NCBI GenBank assembly: GCA_023381515.1
Contig: JAMCQI010000019.1
Coordinates: forward strand, 1-64,000
Direction of reading: 5' to 3'
DNA length: 64,000 bases
Source: Chloroflexota bacterium
GTDB lineage: Bacteria; Chloroflexota; Anaerolineae; UBA4142
This document shows, piece by piece, positions 62,892 to 64,000 of the stretch (within the stretch, counting starts at the first letter, position 1; each line of letters begins with the position of its first letter). Below the pieces are notes generated by a model. That model did no database searches. It saw nothing but the letters and a program-made list of their open reading frames with translations, and had not been told where the DNA came from. A program made the position numbers and the translations under genes.

Positions 62892-63631
62892 ATAGATCTG
62901 TCTCGTCTTTGAATTCCTTGCGCAAGGCCTATGAGCGCTTTTGGGAGAACGAGGAGCTAGCCAAGGGTACCCGGGAGGAGATGGCCTATTACCGATGGAT
63001 GCTTGATCTTCTGGGAGTCGGCTCCACTACGAAATTACTGGACATCGCGTGTGGAGGAGGACATTGTCTTAATGAGGCGCGCGCCAAGAAAGCGAATGGT
63101 TTTGGGATTGACATTGCCTACGCGGCTCTTCAGCGTAGTCTGGTCGCTTACGAACTGCGTGACCTTGTGCAGGCTTCTTCGGAAGACCTACCTTTTCCGA
63201 ATGACAGTTTTGACGTTGTCACCTGCTTGGGCAGTTTGGAACATTTCTTTGATCCAAGTAGGGCCATCCATGAGATTTGCCGCGTGGTCGGCTCGACAGG
63301 CCGCGTTGGAATTGTACTCCCAAACCAATGGAGCTTTGTGGATGTCGTCCGTGGTTGGCGCCACGGCCTAGGGATTACTCATAGCCAAGACCTAGAGCGG
63401 TTCTACGCGCTCAAAGAGGCGAAAGCGCTGTTGGCTAATAACGGGCTCGTCATCCATCGGACCCTGAAATACAACAAGCCAACCAGCGGTCCCACGGGTG
63501 CGAAATTCAGGAAACTCGGACCACTGAACTTGCTCTATCATTCTACCTACCCGATGTGGCGGCGCTGGATCCCACTCACGGCGAGTTACAGCTTTGTGTT
63601 TATCTGCACCAAGGGCGAAGGTACTAGATGA
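62888..63631 (+). CDS. SAM-dependent methyltransferase of the glycan cluster
   Basis: A 247-residue protein overlapping the glycosyltransferase stop by 4 bases (ATGA). LLDIACGGGHCLNEA is motif I, LPFPNDSFDVVTCLGSLEHF motif II-III, and GRVGIVLPNQW follows. In this setting it probably methylates a sugar or lipid-linked intermediate. Confidence 0.85.
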   Translation: MNRSVSSLNSLRKAYERFWENEELAKGTREEMAYYRWMLDLLGVGSTTKLLDIACGGGHCLNEARAKKANGFGIDIAYAALQRSLVAYELRDLVQASSEDLPFPNDSFDVVTCLGSLEHFFDPSRAIHEICRVVGSTGRVGIVLPNQWSFVDVVRGWRHGLGITHSQDLERFYALKEAKALLANNGLVIHRTLKYNKPTSGPTGAKFRKLGPLNLLYHSTYPMWRRWIPLTASYSFVFICTKGEGTR

Positions 63632-63632
63632 G

Positions 63633-64000
63633 ATGGACGGCAAGAATGCCCTCATCTCCGTCGTCATCATCACGCGCCATCGTCCGCATCTGGTCGCTGA
63701 CTGCCTGCGGCATGTTTTTGCACAGGACTATAGGCCGTTCGAAGTAGTCGTAGTAGACGCTTCGGATGATGACGCGACCGAGCAAGTGATGGCGAGCTAT
63801 TCGCAGGCATGCTATGTCCACCTGCGGGGGGCCGTTCACCAGATACCGCATTCGCGAAATGAGGGCATCCTTCGCGCTCGTGGGGATATCATCGCTTTCG
63901 TAGATGACGATAGTATCGTGCAGCCGGGCTGGATGCGGAACTTGGTCGCGGATTATTCATCTCCGCAGATTGGTGGGGTCGGAGGACTCGTGCTCGCGCC
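63633..64000 (+). CDS. Glycosyltransferase family 2, N-terminal part (cut by window edge)
   Basis: From ATG 63633 the frame stays open to the right edge. SVVIITRHRPHLVADCLRHV, VVVVDASDDDAT, PHSRNEGILRARGDIIAF and VDDDS (metal-binding DxD) make this an inverting GT2 enzyme. It overlaps the methyltransferase by no more than a few bases and so continues the operon. Confidence 0.85.
   Translation, partial: MDGKNALISVVIITRHRPHLVADCLRHVFAQDYRPFEVVVVDASDDDATEQVMASYSQACYVHLRGAVHQIPHSRNEGILRARGDIIAFVDDDSIVQPGWMRNLVADYSSPQIGGVGGLVLA

Noticed and set aside
1..64000. CRISPR arrays, tRNA or rRNA genes
   Set aside because: No regularly spaced repeats of CRISPR length, and no T-arm/acceptor pattern or rRNA-like stretch found by eye. 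A tRNA scan would settle the tRNA point.

Overview
The window is a chromosomal segment from a GC-rich bacterium, most likely a member of the Chloroflexota. This is an inference from several things seen together: a caa3-type oxidase cluster with Thr/Pro-rich lipoprotein cytochromes; a secreted protein ending in a Thr/Pro linker plus an LPF-type hydrophobic tail; an actinobacterial-type xylA; an Eis-like acetyltransferase; a fused substrate-binding/VWA protein; and many short repeats with a 7-bp period. No 16S or tRNA gene is present, so the placement is not proven.

Layout. 1-4.4 kb: terminal oxidase cluster (cytochrome c genes, coxA, coxC, coxD) followed by a decayed formate/nitrite transporter. 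4.6-7.5 kb: membrane zinc protease, PRC-barrel protein and small membrane proteins. 7.6-18.3 kb: oxidation of organic and sugar acids (TPP enzyme, enolase-superfamily dehydratase or racemase, fused FAD/Fe-S glycolate/lactate-type dehydrogenase, GMC oxidoreductase with its small subunit) plus an S41 protease. 18.3-26 kb: accessory zone with a MITE-like element, an atypical SDR and several gene remnants (F420-type oxidoreductase, CtaG, glycosyltransferase). 26-32.5 kb: lipase, an Eis-like acetyltransferase behind a probable attenuator, and a very large GH13 protein. 32.5-37.2 kb: methyltransferases, SHOCT membrane proteins, a TetR/methyltransferase pair and an orphan LivK-type binding protein. 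37.4-43.3 kb (minus strand): a compact envelope module of PspA, two substrate-binding lipoprotein-like proteins (one fused to VWA) and a membrane coiled-coil protein, headed by a STAND-like ATPase fused to an OmpR-type winged helix. 43.4-48.2 kb: uronate metabolism (UxaE, SDR, LarA-like). 48.3-56 kb: rpsD remnant, secreted protein, Elp3 and a GNAT-GNAT-cNMP fusion. 56-58.7 kb: xylA-xylB. 59-60.1 kb: uridine kinase and a HepT-like protein. 60.1-64 kb: start of a surface polysaccharide cluster that runs off the window.

Two features stand out as possibly undescribed. The first is the five-gene minus-strand module at 37.4-43.3 kb. The second is the leader at 27168-27351, which has a strong promoter, a 19-codon peptide with its own ribosome binding site, a possible antiterminator and an intrinsic terminator in front of an antibiotic-acetyltransferase-like gene. 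The genome also carries many heptamer-phased repeats at gene ends. These supply the stop codons of two genes, and one has become an in-frame linker between two duplicated protein halves. Three genes (udk, elp3 and a methyltransferase) have a -10 box so close to the start codon that leaderless translation is likely.
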